A stretch of 64,000 nt of DNA from Aedes albopictus (GCF_035046485.1 NC_085137.1:254842733-254906732); one strand, 5' to 3'. Positions 11,500 through 23,130 are shown, counted from the first letter of the stretch. The notes: generated by a model from the sequence alone, not told the origin. Translations and numbers: made by a program.

Positions 11500-11688
11500 C
11501 CCAAGTAACCATGCTGTTGAAGCTGTACGTATTGCATATTTAAAGCGTATATATTGGCATGCATTGCTCTACATAAACCATTGAAGTTGAATTAAAGTTG
11601 CAAATGGCGCCACTATTGCTGATTTACGATTATACTGGTATGCGTTATTTATGCAATACGTACAGCTTCAACAGCGTGGTTACTTGGG
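11500..11688. mobile_element. MITE, 189 bp, TA target duplication
   Basis: The TIR starts CCCAAGTAACCATGCTG and runs about 40 bases (to GTACGTATTGCATA). It is mirrored at the right end as TATGCAATACGTAC..GGTTACTTGGG. TA flanks both ends (11498-11499 and 11689-11690), as for Tc1/mariner-related MITEs. No ORF. Confidence 0.85.
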
Positions 11689-12029
11689 TATTATAATGAT
11701 GAAATGTACGAAGCCGGGAGGATGAGACGAAAATCCATAAACCTGAGCAAATCATCTTGACGGTAATGCTAGTTGCATAAAGCAGCTTCCTAACTATAAT
11801 CGGTGAGATCGTTTCAAGCTGTTTTTTTGTCCTATCTCTTGCGACGGCGTTCACAAAACATTACAATTTTTGTTAGGATAAAAATTTGCTTCGCCATATG
11901 CGCTAATATTCGTCTCCTCAGAAGGAAAATATCGAATCATTACAGATATTCTGACTTACCTTTGCCAGTTCCTTAATATAAAAAATATAATTTGGACATG
12001 TATGTAATTTGGACAGGCACGGTGATGTA

Positions 12030-12149
12030 CCCAAGTAACCATGCTGTTGAAGCTGTACGTATTGCATATTTAAAGCGTATATATTGGCATGCATTTTTTT
12101 TTTTTGAGATTTTACCCTAGAGGGCATTCATCTCAGTTTGGCATGCATT
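12030..12149. mobile_element. Truncated copy of the 11500 MITE cut by a retroposon tail
   Basis: Bases 12030-12095 repeat the first 66 bases of the 11500 MITE almost exactly. At 12096 a poly(T) run starts a 42-base insert (GAGATTTTACCCTAGAGG inside), flanked by a 12-base direct duplication TTGGCATGCATT (12084-12095 and 12138-12149). Read on the minus strand, the insert ends in poly(A), so it is a severely 5'-truncated SINE or LINE 3' end. Confidence 0.7.
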
Positions 12150-12455
12150 GGAAAACTTTGGAAAAAGTTTTCTGGAAAGGTTCTTAAAAAACTGTTGTTA
12201 GAACCAATTTTTAATAATTCAGCTATAAAATCTGGGACAATTTCATGAATGAGCTAAGAAAACATCCCACAAAAATCACAAGCAAACTTCTATCAAAATG
12301 TTCGGTGGATTGGTTTCGAGATAATTATCAAATTATCTCAAATACTAACAAAATTCCTTGTGACATCTTAAGCGAAGTTTTCGAAGATATATTGTAACAC
12401 CGATACCTTGTGAGTTTCCAGGAATGTTTTACTCGCAGTTCTTCGAAAAATCATT

Positions 12456-12664
12456 AAGGTACACCGGGGCAAGTTGAAACGGGTGGGGCAAGATGAAACG
12501 CGAAGTTTTGAAATAGATTTCAATAAAATTTGGAAATTTATCCTTCACTAAAGGATTGATTGAATGTGTTATGGCAATCCAATTGTTTATCATCATTAGA
12601 AAACATCATGTTAACCCACTGTTTCATCTTGCCCCACCCGTTTCAACTTGCCCCGGTGTACCTT
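12456..12664. mobile_element. Palindromic MITE, GGGGCAAG type, 209 bp
   Basis: The left end AAGGTACACCGGGGCAAG, followed by GGGGCAAGATGAAAC, is mirrored at the right as GTTTCATCTTGCCCC..CCCCGGTGTACCTT. The arms are about 45 bases. A distantly similar GGGGCAAGATGGG palindrome lies at 56032-56855. Confidence 0.8.
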
Positions 12665-13046
12665 ACAGATTTTTCTATCAATTTGTTTATAAACTAAAAA
12701 TAGTTTGCCGCAGAAATGGTTTGCGATCATTTTCTTGAAGGTTTCTTCAACTTGAAATTAACTTGTAAAATGTTTATAACTTAAGAGAACTGTCTGCGAT
12801 GCACTTGATAATGCTTCGCGGTGCACCAAGTGCACCGCGGTGCACGATCTGAAAACCCCTGATGTAGTGCAACTGAATGTGTGTGTCGACCTTTATCACC
12901 TACTCGACCCACGGTTTGATTTTCCACCTTTCAAATCAAAGACCATATAAAATTTAGATAGTAACTAGTAAAGTAGTTTGCATCGTATTTAGGAAGTCAT
13001 CATAAGGTGATTGAAAACAAGCCATAATTTCTTTTGGCAGTGTTAC
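12665..13046. other. Probable intron of the AMBRA1-like gene
   Basis: Follows the donor site of the last visible exon on the minus strand. No further exon is recognised. The MITEs at 11500-12664 probably lie in the same intron. Confidence 0.35.
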
Positions 13047-13889
13047 CTGCATATTTGTATAAATTTTGATTTCAGTCCTATGAAAAATCCATATCCTGGC
13101 AGCGTAGCCCACTTGATACAGTTAATTTCCTTATAGTTAAGTGATTCTTTTGGCATACATAATTTCAAACCGACACGATCTGTAGATGAAATTTTGAACT
13201 TGGGAGAATCTTGAAAATAAACAGAGAAACAAGTCACACTTACCGTTTGGTAGCGAAGTATCGGCATCACGGCTCTCGCAGCCGTTGAGATCATAGCGGA
13301 AATCAACACCAATCTTCCACCGGGTATCCTTGTCCAGGATGTAGGCGAACTTGAGGCGCTTCTTGCACCGCAACCCGATTACGATATACTTACCCGAGGG
13401 TGAGAAGGACAGCGATACGAAGTTTGCTGTGAACCTGAAGACGAACACGCATTCACCGAAATTCGCTGGACATAGACTACGCACCTCTGTGGAATGGAAG
13501 AAAACAGTGCAGCTGATTGATAACGATTGATGTAGGTGCGGATGCAACACGGTAAATTCCAGAAATTACCAAGTACAAACACCGCTAACACATACCCATT
13601 TCGTGAACTGCCTTACTGTGAACCGATGCAATGAACTGTTCACATTGCGATATAGACACATTCGAGTCATTGTTGATTGAGCATATGGAGATAATGTTTT
13701 TCCAGTCTGGAAATAAATCAATTGATTAACAACATATAGAACAATATTTGCTTCAGTTTGATAGTGCGTCTAGAAATTTACCTTCCTTGAAATCCGGTGC
13801 CGCCGACGTTTCTCGGAAATCTCTCAGATCCCAAGCTTGTAGAATAAATTGGTTTTTGTGCGGTGCGTTTCGAGAAATAATGCAACTAT
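13047..13889 (-). CDS. AMBRA1-like autophagy regulator, partial, four exons
   Basis: Four minus-strand exons join in one open frame: 13889-13782 (5' limit uncertain), 13706-13596, 13486-13244 and 13179-13047. Donors are GTAAAT, GTATGT, GTAAGT, GTAACA; acceptors include TTTATTTCCAG, TTCCATTCCACAG and TTTCATCTACAG. The peptide has an LQAWDL segment, NNDSNVSISQ, a LSFSPSGKYIVIGL repeat and EINCIKW..GL..QICR. These match, in order, the conserved C-terminal WD-type segment of AMBRA1 (HNDASIDISQ, SLSPMGRYVMVGL and VICR in the vertebrate protein, recalled). AMBRA1 is a WD40 scaffold that links Beclin 1 to vesicle nucleation and serves a CUL4 ligase. The open frame continues above 13889 to about 14037. 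N-terminal exons would lie at higher coordinates, later ones lower. Matching phases argue against a random ORF. Confidence 0.65.
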
Positions 13890-14139
13890 CTATGTGATAT
13901 TCCAGCTTTAACCATTCCTCGAATGGTAGCTTATGACCATAGTCGAAGTATAATTTGAAAATTTTGTACAGAATATTTTTTACTAACGTCAAGTCGAAGA
14001 CATACCTGGGATTAGAATTGATATTCGTTAAAAGCACAAATTAATTATTAGGGTCTTCTCAATCTATATTGTTAGTAGAATTGTATCTGCAAGTAGTACT
14101 GTGCAACCTTGACTAGCCTCTAAGCGCAAGACTATTAAA
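13890..14139 (-). other. Unresolved upstream part of the AMBRA1-like exon/intron
   Basis: The frame of the first visible exon stays open up to 14037, with a second possible acceptor (TCTAATCCCAG, exon from 14005). I cannot decide between a longer exon and a short intron. Confidence 0.35.
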
Positions 14140-14215
14140 CTGCCCTCATTCGCACAACAGTCCCATGTGAATAGGAAACCCAGCAAACATGGGACTGTTA
14201 TGCGAATAGGGACAG
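14140..14215. repeat. 76-bp hairpin MITE, copy 1
   Basis: An inverted repeat CTGCCCTCATTCGCA..CAGTCCCAT / ATGGGACTG..TGCGAATAGGGACAG around a conserved loop GTGAATAGGAAACCCAGC. A second copy of the same length is at 31022-31097. Confidence 0.8.
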
Positions 14216-14663
14216 TAAAGAACTCAATCACAATCGATCAGATCAAAGCTATTTAGGTCCCAAAAAATGTGCAAAATTTTAGCATGTTTGGTTTAGTGGA
14301 CTATGCTTGTGTAACTTATGATGTACAAGTAGAGCCTATGATGTATCGAAATTGTCCAATACACTAGTACCGTGACTGCACCTGATTCCGTTCACCTTAG
14401 TTATGAACTAAGTCTAACAGCTGTAGAAAATACATGTTCTGCATTTAATGGCTGTAATTGTGCAACGCTGTTTCATTATGTCTCTATACTGCTAGAAAAA
14501 TATAATCAAGATTGCAAGCACTCCACTTATTTTGAAAATGGTCGCTTTTCAAAACAAGTTGTTGTTCCTAATTCCAATCAGTATGATCCTAACTCCGTTC
14601 ACTTGTGTTCCTCATTCCGGTCACTCCAAGTAATTATCAGGTTGACAAAATAATCATATTGTC
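14216..14663. other. No gene recognised
   Basis: Contains an open frame at 14372-14653 without recognisable motifs. The words CCGTTCAC and CCGGTCAC recur at 14388, 14595 and 14623. Probably repeat-derived or intronic. Confidence 0.35.
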
Positions 14664-14992
14664 TGTTCGCGCCTAGCGCTTCCCAAAGAATTCATCGCAG
14701 TTACCAATGGAACAACGACAACCCGGATCAACAACGGCGTTAGCAACCGCTACGCGACAGATGGGCTCCTTGGCATATAAAAGGGGACAACCAAGCCAGA
14801 GATCGTCATTACCAACTTGGACATGAAGCGATCAAGACAGAAGCCACTAAACAGTACACCATTAGAATAAATAGTCAATAGTAGCAGTAGAAGTGTTATG
14901 GTCCTTCCCTTTCCTGGAACTGGTCCCAGTACCAGTTCTCCCAGTCCATCGTTCCGCTTATAAATCGTTAGGTTCACGGCCGAGCCCAAACA
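14664..14992 (+). repeat. BEL1 5' LTR
   Basis: 329 bp; CATATAAAAGGGG (about 14775) is a good TATA-type promoter, and AATAAATAG near 14866 a polyadenylation signal. Almost identical to 22145-22473. Confidence 0.9.
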
Positions 14993-15239
14993 TTGGTCCT
15001 TCGAACCGGATCTGGACTGGAGTGCTGCTGCTAAGGAAGAAAGCGTTTTGCGTGGCTTCGACAGCGCAAAAAACCGTAATTGGATTCCGTCAAGTTGGTA
15101 TTCCTGGTCGCGACATCCGTGAAGTTCTTCTTTCCAATCGCGTGTCGCCTTCATCGGACGGATATTTCGTATCAAGATGTCATTATGCCGTACCCCACCC
15201 CGGAGAACGGAAAATCCGGAAGATGTCAAGCTATTGACC

Positions 15240-16740
15240 ATGAAACGAGGCCAGATAAAGGCGAAGGTGACGCGAATCTCCAATACCCTGTACACCGCTG
15301 AAGACGAACATAGGAGACTGCCGCTTCCCCTTCTCCGAGTTTATTCGAAAAATTTGCAAGTCATCTATACCGAATACAATGACGTCCATAACACCATCAC
15401 CGCCTCCGTAGAAGAAGAAAACGTACAAGTCCAAGAGGAGAAATATATCGAATTTGAAGATCTCTACAACGAAACCTTGGTCAAGGTAGAATCGATGATA
15501 GGAGATTTGGAGAAAGAGAACAGAGCCGTATTATCAAATCCTGTGCCATCAACGTCATCTGCAGCAAATCAACCATCAAGTCAACCAGTTATTGTCAACA
15601 CCCATTCCTACCGTACACCCCTACCGACGTTTGATGGACGTTATGAAGCATGACCACGCTTCAAGGCAATGTTCCAGGACATGATGCAGCGATCCAATGA
15701 TTCCGATGCGATAAAGTTGTATCATCTGGAGAACTCGTTGAAGGGTGATGCTGAAGGTGTCATCGACATCGAAACCCTACAAAGCAACGACTACGCAAGA
15801 GCATGGGAGATCCTGGAAGAACGGTTTGGCAACCAGCGGTTGATCATCGAGTCTCACATCCTTGCCCTCTTGAATATGCAGAAGATTTCCAAAAAATCGT
15901 CGAAGGATTTGCGCAGTTTGGTGGATGAATGTTCCCGTCACGTCGATAATTTAATCAAGGTGGATCAACGGCTCTCCGGAATGTCCCAGATGTTCGTTGT
16001 GACCCTATTGACGCGTGTGTTGGACGACCAGACCCGTGAACTTTGGGAAGCTTCCATCAACCAGTCCGAGCTTCCAGATTATGAACAAATGATTCACTTC
16101 CTGAAGCAACGGTGCGTGATTTTGGAACGGTGCGAAAATTCAACTCCTGCAACCCGCAAGTTTCCAGATTCGAAGATTCCTTCATCCAAGCCTGACTTCT
16201 ACAAGTCATCGTATGCCGCAACAGTATCATCAGAATATACGTGCGATGTTTGTTCCGGTCAACACCAGAACTTCAGATGTCCGGTCTTCAAGAAACTGAC
16301 TGTTAAGCAGCGGTATAACAAGCTGAAAACGTCCAATTTGTGTTTTAATTGCCTACGGAAGGGTCACCATAGTGCAGCATGTCGTAACGATAAGTCCTGC
16401 AGAAAATGTTCCAAACGACATCACACCCTCATCCATTTTGAGTGGCGGAAGAAATCTGACGATAGATCAAGTAAATTTTCCAAAGTAACTGAAATGTATC
16501 CAGCACCAGCAAATACGAAGCCGCCAGTGAATCTGTCTTTTTCCCGCACACCTCGGTTGCCGAACAAGCAAGTTTTCCTAATGACAGCAATGGTCACTCT
16601 TCACTCCAAAGACGGTCAAGCTCACCAGGTTCGAGCGTTATTGGATTCCGGATCGCAGGTCAATCTTTTGTCGAAGTCTGTGGAAACTAAACCTGCAAAA
16701 ATGTTCCACCAATGTTCCTGTAGTCGGCGTGGGAAGTGTT
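15240..16740 (+). pseudogene. BEL1 gag and protease start, broken
   Basis: Starts at ATG 15240 (MKRGQIKAKV). The gag core is recognisable by FDGRYEA, then FKAMFQDMM..SDAIKLYHLENSLKGDA and LEERFGNQRLI, a BEL/Pao capsid signature. Two CCHC-like knuckles follow (CDVCSGQHQNFRCPVF, CFNCLRKGHHSAAC, then CRKCSKRHHTLIH). An in-frame TGA at 15651-15653 replaces what is normally Trp before PRFKAMF. A frameshift near 16700, after the protease motif LLDSGSQVNLLSKS, moves the rest into another frame (GSVRSQIRHEVAV). At 16830 the frame meets a nested DNA element. Confidence 0.8.
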
Positions 16741-17382
16741 AGATCTCAGATACGTCATGAAGTGGCAGTGACAATAGCATCCAACTATAGCGATTTCATT
16801 GCTACCATTGATTGTCTCGTCACACCTAACGTTGAGCACATAGTGGGTAAGGTGCGATGCAAAGAGATAAGAGATCGGATAAGCGTCGAAGCACACTCTG
16901 TGGAAACTATATGAAGAACGCATGAACCGTACATAGTAGATAAGTTGCGATGAGTGCGGAGATGCGATGGAGCTGCTTCGACGCATGTGAACGCAAGAGA
17001 ACGCAAGAGAATGCTTGTCGGGTATGGATTTTATGATTGCGTTCGTTGTGTATGTAAAGCAATGCGGATTTAATGTGTTGGGAATGCTAGTAGGTAATAT
17101 AAAATGCGTTAATATGTTGTTGTTTTTAAATATAACTCAATGCTTTTTCACATGACTTGCATTTTGATGAACCAGACGTAATAAAAATTAGTCATACTGT
17201 CTATCGATCGCCATGTAAAATAACATATTTCATTGCATATAAAATAGTATTCCATCAAATCGTTTAAGTTTTTACAGCATATTTTTGTTATTATATGTGT
17301 ATAAAAAAAATTTTATTTTCTATGTTCGGGATTTAAATGAAGTGATCAATGTTTGATATGGTCGTTTGTTCAGTGCATGCTA

Positions 17383-18328
17383 TAGGGTGCCCCAGAAAGT
17401 ATGGGCACAACTTTGCAGCTCTGCCATTTGAGAATGGATGCATGAACAAACTTGATTTTGACACATATCCTGCCTTAATATATTAACATCAATTGCCAAT
17501 TATTGAAATTTGCATTTAACACTTCGTTTGAATGCGGTAGAACATTCCCTAAAAGACCTTTTAAAGCTTCTGCACAAATTATTATATTTTTCAAAAACAT
17601 CGCTTAACAAATTGTTTTCTACGCATGACATTAAGCTCGATAAAAATTTAAGAAAATATATCCGTGTATTTCTACATGCATATCTATTATACAACCCTTA
17701 GTTTGAATTGCAAACATTTACTTTTGAACCAGAAAGATGAATTGAAGCACCAAAATCGATATTTTTGAAAACCCGTTTTTCAAATAGTTGAAAACAAGCT
17801 TCTAAATATATATCACAACATGCAGACAAATACATTTTAATTTCACTATAAGTAATATAAATGCTCCAGCTTTATAAAGTGCAGATTGAATTATTTTTAT
17901 TCTTGTTAAAACATGCTTGAAAACTCGAATGTCTGTGGGCATGTCTTATCCAGAAATAGAAAAGGCGAATTTTTCAGTTTTCTCAAAATTCTGAAATGCC
18001 CGTACGCACAGGCAAAACATGTTTTTATAAAAAAAATTCAATCAGCCATCTGAGAAAACATGTTTTTGTATATATCATGTAAAAACAATTTGAAAAAAAT
18101 GTTTCGAATTTGGATATTTGGCAAAACCGTAAAAAAGTAGTTTGTGCAGAAGTTTTAGTCATTTTAAACATTCTGCATACATAACCCCTTTTTAATGTAT
18201 AAACTTTTTACAGGTATGAATTAAAATACTTTGAATAAAAATACAAAAATATAAAAATTGTTGTTTGGTAAGAAAATGGTTGCATTTTCGCTATACAAAG
18301 TTGTGCCCATACTTTCTGGGACACCCTA
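17383..18328. mobile_element. Mariner-type non-autonomous element, 946 bp
   Basis: TIR TAGGGTG(C/T)CCCAGAAAG continuing through TATGGGCACAACTTTG, about 35 bases, flanked by TA on both sides (17381-17382, 18329-18330). AT-rich interior, no transposase frame. Nested in the 16830-21722 element. Confidence 0.85.
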
Positions 18329-19014
18329 TATTCATGTGCAAGTTAGAAAGTTTAAGGGTTTTATGGTATTCAACTCAATTGCTAAAAGGATTCTGATTGA
18401 AAGGTTCTGCTTTTTTCTTTGTCAGGCAAAACTAGAAAAGAGTGTGACATCGATTTCGATTGATACTCTTTTACCTAATATATGATGAATATTGTGTACT
18501 TGGGTGTCTACTCATAACTCAAAATAAAATTCCCTGAGTTTTCCAGGTTTTTCCAGATGAAATTTTGAAAGTTTATAATTAAAAAAATAACCCAAATTTT
18601 CTAAAAATTATAAAGGGTGACTTAGGGTATCATCGCCAGGTTTGTTCTCTTCGTCATGAGGGATTTATGCCGGTCAAATTGCCTGAAACTTGATCATATT
18701 CAATTTGGTTGGGAAGGATTTGATGCCAACTCTGAGTTCAACAGGTTTCAAAAAACCCCCCATGACGAAGAGAACAAAACTGCCAAAAATACGTAAGTTC
18801 CCCTACTCTTCAAAAATCCTTTCAATATTTCTGAGCATTATTCCTGGAATTTCTTCCAAAGTATCTTCCTGGCTTTCCGCAAGATTCTTTCACACGAGAT
18901 ATCTGTTTGAGTACGTCCCGATATTTCTTGCAAAGGATTTCCGATATACTAGAGATTCTCGCTGGATTCTTCCTGAAGATCCATCCAAAACTATTCAAAG
19001 TTTCTTCAAGAATG

Positions 19015-19165
19015 TCGTAGCCATGCGGTTAGAGTCCGGGTGGATGAGGGTTCGATTCCCGCTCCGACCGATGAAAATTTTCACGAGAATAGCTTCTTAT
19101 CCGTAGCCACTCCGTGTTAAGTTTCGTTCAATCGGTACAACCGCCGGCTGAAGCCAGTGTCCATG
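19015..19165 (+). repeat. tRNA-derived SINE fragment
   Basis: An A-box-like word (GTAGCCATGCGGTTAGAG) is followed 35 bases later by a B box (GGTTCGATTCC), then a non-tRNA body. It lacks a clover-leaf, so this is a SINE head and not a tRNA gene. Confidence 0.55.
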
Positions 19166-19394
19166 CCTTTTTTAACGGTTTTCCGGGACAGCTATCCATA
19201 AACTATTGGATTTTTACCGATAGTTTTCCGATATTCCTCTTGTTTTCCTCGCGGAACTTCGTCCGCAGCTGCTTTCAAGATTCCATATGGTTTTCAGAAT
19301 TCCTCCTTGGATGTCCTTAATATTTTTTATGCAATTCAGTATCATAATTTCAATTTTATACAACTCATTTGAGTATCATAATGGTCAACTTTTC

Positions 19395-19660
19395 CGCACT
19401 GGTTCATTATGCAACTGAAATGAGTTGCATAATGAAAAATAGTTGCATAATGTTCATTATGCAACTCATTTGAGTTGCATTATGAACATTATGCAACCCA
19501 AATGAGTTGTATAATGAAAAAATCATTGCATAAAATTTTGTATGTAACTCGTTGCCAAACTCGATTTTTTCAGCACTCTTCGTATTTATCCAACTCGGCA
19601 AGCCTCGTTGGATAAATGTACGACTCGTGCTGAAAAAATCAACTTTTTGCAACTCGTCAC
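19395..19660. repeat. Palindromic TTGCATAATG cluster
   Basis: GTTGCATAATG and its inverse CATTATGCAAC alternate at least six times between 19400 and 19520. A second inverted pair follows (TTTTTTCAGCAC / GTGCTGAAAAAA, 19566-19640). Confidence 0.65.
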
Positions 19661-19679
19661 ATAAATAACTATTCTCGGG

Positions 19680-20930
19680 ATTACTATTATCTCGAACTTT
19701 TTTCGAGATGTCTCATTTTTTCTCAGGTTTTTCCTGAAGTTCCTGTCGAGATTTTTTCAATAACACTTTGCGGAGTTTCTCGCAAGATTTTATTTGAATT
19801 CCCTCGAATATTTCTCCATGAATTTCCTATAAGGTAAGGGAGAAATTCCTGAAGGAATATCCAGAATCTCGGGACAATTTCTGGTAAAGATTCCGGGAAG
19901 AATTTTGGGAATAATGCACAGAATATCTGTAAAAACTCTCAGGTGGATCACTATAAGAAATCCGGTACAACTACAAGAAACAGCCTGGCTCTGAAAATAT
20001 GCAAGAGAAGAATTCAATGAGAAATATCAGCAATAACTCCTGTAGAAATCCCAGAAGGCACTCTGGAAAAAAAATCTTAGGGGAAAATCCAGGGTATTTT
20101 AATTAGGAAAAGCTCTGAGAGACATCTCATGACCAACATCGGAATTAATGTTAAAAAAAAAAAACACATCGGAAGGAATCTTCTGAGAGACGTTCCAGGA
20201 GATACTCCGAGAAAAATCTCAGGTAAAACTTCAAAATAAATATCGCAAAAACTTTTAACAAATTCCTGTAGGAGACCAGGAAGAACATCTCGAAGAAAGC
20301 CCAAAGCAATGGTTTGAAGATATCACAGGAAAAAAAAAGAAATCTCTTGAGGAACTCTTGCAGTAAATTCGTGAAAACTCCTTCAGAAATCCTTGGAGAA
20401 ACTTTAGTAAGAACCCCAGGAATAACTTCTTTAGCAACTCTGAAAAACGTTCTGTGAAGATCTTCTGGGGAAGTCCCAAGAGGAACACCGGAAGGAATCC
20501 GGTAAAATTTTCGTGAGGAGTGCAGAAAGAAATTCCACGATTTATCCCGACAGACATTCTTATAGAATATTCGGAATAAATTCTGGTAGAAATCCTACGA
20601 AGATTTCTTTGAGCAAAACACTGGAGGAACTCTGAGAAGAAATAGCATCCCCGTGAAAAACTCCAGGAGAAATCGGTTGGAATTCAGGAATCCTGGAAGG
20701 AATCCGGAAGTATACCTTTCCGGAAAAAAATCAAAAGAATACCAAGAAAAATAGCGTCAAAAATGCGGAATGGAATTTTATAAGAAATCCTGGGAGACAT
20801 TCCAGGAGATATTGTTAAAGAAGTTCCAGAAAGAAATTCTGACGGAATTTCTGGAAAAAAAATTCTTGTAGCGAAATTTCTATATGGGTTTTTACTACCA
20901 GGTTCATACGACCCAATGATTTTTTTTTTC
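19680..20930. repeat. Degenerate short-period GGAATTCC-like tract
   Basis: About 1.2 kb in which words such as GAAATTCCTG, GGAATCC, CTGGAAGGAA and TCCAGGAGA recur every 20-35 bases with heavy divergence. Open frames across it on the minus strand are composition artefacts. Confidence 0.6.
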
Positions 20931-21727
20931 GGAGTAAAATTTCCCTGAGTACTCAAAAAATTCCCTGAACCCTGAGTATTCCAGGTTTTTCCCTGTTAAA
21001 TAAAATTCCCTGAGGATTCCCGGTTTTCCCAGGTAGTAGACACCCTAGAGACATCTTTTCTCGTAGATGTCGCCGAAAATTTTGTAATAAAGAAAAATCT
21101 ATACCCTTAAATAATACATACTTGCCGAATTTTTGTTTCTTTTTGCCGAGATCAGCACAATAAAGTAATGTTTTAATGCCGAAAATCAGTATAACAGTCT
21201 CATATTGATTTAAATTGAAATCAACACTCAGATAGCTCAGTCCGGAAAGTAAAAATATGTGTATACATAAAGACATCCCTCACGCGGATATAATTACATT
21301 ATATACATTCTTTTATCAAATAGTTAATTCAATAATCTCAATCCTGTACAGTTACACCAGATTTGTTTTTTGAACTGGTCGGTTTTTGCTATTGCAACAG
21401 GATCAAAGCTGACTAAGTTATAGCAAAAAAAAAACGGCCCGCGCAAAACAAAAAGCAGGTGCATTTTATCTTTCCGCTCTTACAGATGAAACGATCATTT
21501 CACTACCCACATCCAAAGAAGCGCTTCAACATACAAGCGACTTCATCGATCAAATCACGCGAGTCGTTGATGCGCACGAAATAGGCGAAAAAGGATGTGA
21601 AAACAACATGCGCACGCACCCTCATTGAAAACCTCATGCACTATGGCCTATCAAACTTCCCTCTTCTCATCTCATAACTTATCGCATCCGATCGCATCTC
21701 ACCTTACCCACTATGGTCACAGCCTAA

Positions 21728-22083
21728 GATAGCTGGTACTATTCCGTCCTTGAATGTCACCGTGGATTCCTGGGGTATTCCCACCGGCCTCGAATTAGCC
21801 GATGAAACATTCAACCGTTCAAGAGAATTGGAAATGTTGATTGGAGTCGAACATTTTTTCAACATTTTAAAGCAAGGTCAAATCAAGCTGGCTGACCACT
21901 TGCCTACCTTTTACGAAACGCAGTTTGGATGGGCCGTTGCTGGACCCTATGAAACAATCGCAGAAGGCTCTTCAACTTATTCCGATCAAGCAGTATCAAA
22001 GACCGATTCACCTACAACCCGGATGTCCAGCCATGTCCAAACGGTCCCGGAGCATCAACGGTTTCCTTCCGATTTTGGCTGCC
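21728..22083 (+). pseudogene. BEL1 pol fragment after the nested insertion
   Basis: Continues the BEL1 protease region with SWGIPTGLELADETFN, MLIGVEHFFNIL and FGWAVAGPYE, motifs that in BEL/Pao lie between protease and RT. The similarity stops at about 22010. A short frame and polypurine tract (CAATGGGGGCAGAA, ending 22144) then lead into the 3' LTR, so several kilobases of RT-RNase H-integrase are deleted. Confidence 0.75.
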
Positions 22084-22144
22084 CTTGAATCATGGTCGAG
22101 GAACTCTTTACCAAAGTTGAAATTGGATTCCAATGGGGGCAGAA

Positions 22145-22473
22145 TGTTCGCGCCTAGCGCTTCCCAAAGAATTCATCGCAGTTACCAATGGAACAACGAC
22201 AACCCGGATCAACAACGGCGTTAGCAACCGCTACGCGACAGATGGGCTCCTTGGCATATAAAAGGGGACAACCAAGCCAGAGATCGTCATTACCAACTTG
22301 GACATGAAGCGATCAAGACAGAAGCCACTAAACAGTACACCATTAGAATAAATAGTCAATAGTAGCAGTAGAAGTGTTTTGGTGCTTCCCTTTCCTGGAA
22401 CTGGTCCCAGTACCAGTTCTCCCAGTCCATCGTTCCGCTTATAAATCGTTGGGTTCACGGCCGAGCCCAAACA
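22145..22473 (+). repeat. BEL1 3' LTR
   Basis: 329 bp copy of the 5' LTR with about four substitutions (for example TGTTTTGGTGCTTCC against TGTTATGGTCCTTCC). Followed by the TSD TTGTC. Confidence 0.9.
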
Positions 22474-22799
22474 TTGTCATAGGTTGTTATAGGGTATGTG
22501 TTCCATCAGTAATCTCACGCTCCCATAATCATCCTATTCGAAAACAAGCGATTGCGGCACCGATTGATTCCGTTCTTTTTGTTTTCATGCGTGCTCACTC
22601 CTAACAAAAAATACAAAAATAAGAAACAAAACAAACAGCGCCTCAATCTTTTGTTTTTCGTAGGATGAAAATGGGAGCCACATGCTTAATAAGGGAACCA
22701 ATACCCTAGTTAAAGTTATACTTTATACTAGCTGACCCGACGTGGCTAGCCACGTTTGCTAGGGAAAGATCGTAAATATAAAGTATAAATAGTATAAAG

Positions 22800-23130
22800 G
22801 AGAGTTCCAGAGATTTCTAGAATGTTCAGCTATTTCTGTAAAATTCTTGAAAACATTCCAGAATCTCTCTCCAAAATGCTTCTCTCTTGAACGTTTACTA
22901 ATCTCCAGAAAGTTCTCGAAATTTAATAAATTTTGATGTTCCAGAACTTTTTAGATGGTTTATTTTTCATGAACGCTCGCCAACTCCTCAAACATTCTCG
23001 GCATTAAAAAATATGTTCCAGGAAATTCCAAAAGATTCGTTTTCTTATTCTTTCTGCTGTTTTTAACGTTTCAGCAGCTTTTTGAAAGTTCCAGGTATTC
23101 AAAGCAGCTTGATGTTCCAGAATATTCTAG
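22800..23130. promoter_or_regulatory. Heat-shock-element-like arrays, left block
   Basis: Alternating GAA/TTC units with 2-base spacing, the known HSF binding arrangement. Example: GAAAGTTCTCGAA at 22918-22930 (three perfect units), plus degenerate four- and five-unit forms at 22806, 22929 and 23110. Function is inferred from the pattern alone. Confidence 0.45.

Larger units (their letters stand above)
18502..21045. mobile_element. Non-autonomous TIR element with GGGTGTCTAC ends, 2.5 kb
   Basis: Left end GGGTGTCTAC followed by CCCTGAGTTTTCCAGG. The right end carries the inverse (GGTAGTAGACACCC) preceded by several CCCTGAG / TTCCAGG words. Imperfect TIR, uncertain TSD. It contains a SINE piece, a TTGCATAATG palindrome cluster and a long degenerate tract. 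Confidence 0.6.
16830..21722. mobile_element. 4.9-kb TIR element inserted in BEL1 pol
   Basis: The termini CATAGTGGGTAAGGTG (16839) and its inverse CCTTACCCACTATG (to 21715) lie inside an imperfect longer TIR. A short duplication CCTAA (16825-16829 and 21723-21727) flanks the insert. Removing it restores the BEL1 reading DCLVTP..KIAGTIPSL exactly, which fixes the boundaries. Subterminal regions are rich in GATGCGAT / ATCGCATC words. There is no transposase; three further repeats are nested inside. Confidence 0.75.
14664..22473 (+). mobile_element. BEL1: internally deleted BEL/Pao retrotransposon
   Basis: LTRs of 329 bp (14664-14992 and 22145-22473) begin TGTTCGCGCC and end CCCAAACA, differ at about four positions, and are flanked by a 5-bp duplication TTGTC (14659-14663, 22474-22478). 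The first LTR is followed by a putative PBS (TTGGTCCTTCGAACC). Gag is present but broken. Pol keeps only part of the protease region, split by a 4.9-kb DNA element, then jumps to the last bases before the 3' LTR: RT, RNase H and integrase are missing. The copy is non-autonomous. Confidence 0.9.

Noticed and set aside
14893..15237. Frames across the BEL1 LTR and leader
   Set aside because: Not conserved in the second LTR context; the gag start at 15240 with family motifs is the better call.
19790..20956. Minus-strand frames rich in Phe/Ser/Pro resembling a small secreted family
   Set aside because: They arise from the degenerate GGAATTCC-like repeat and change frame constantly.
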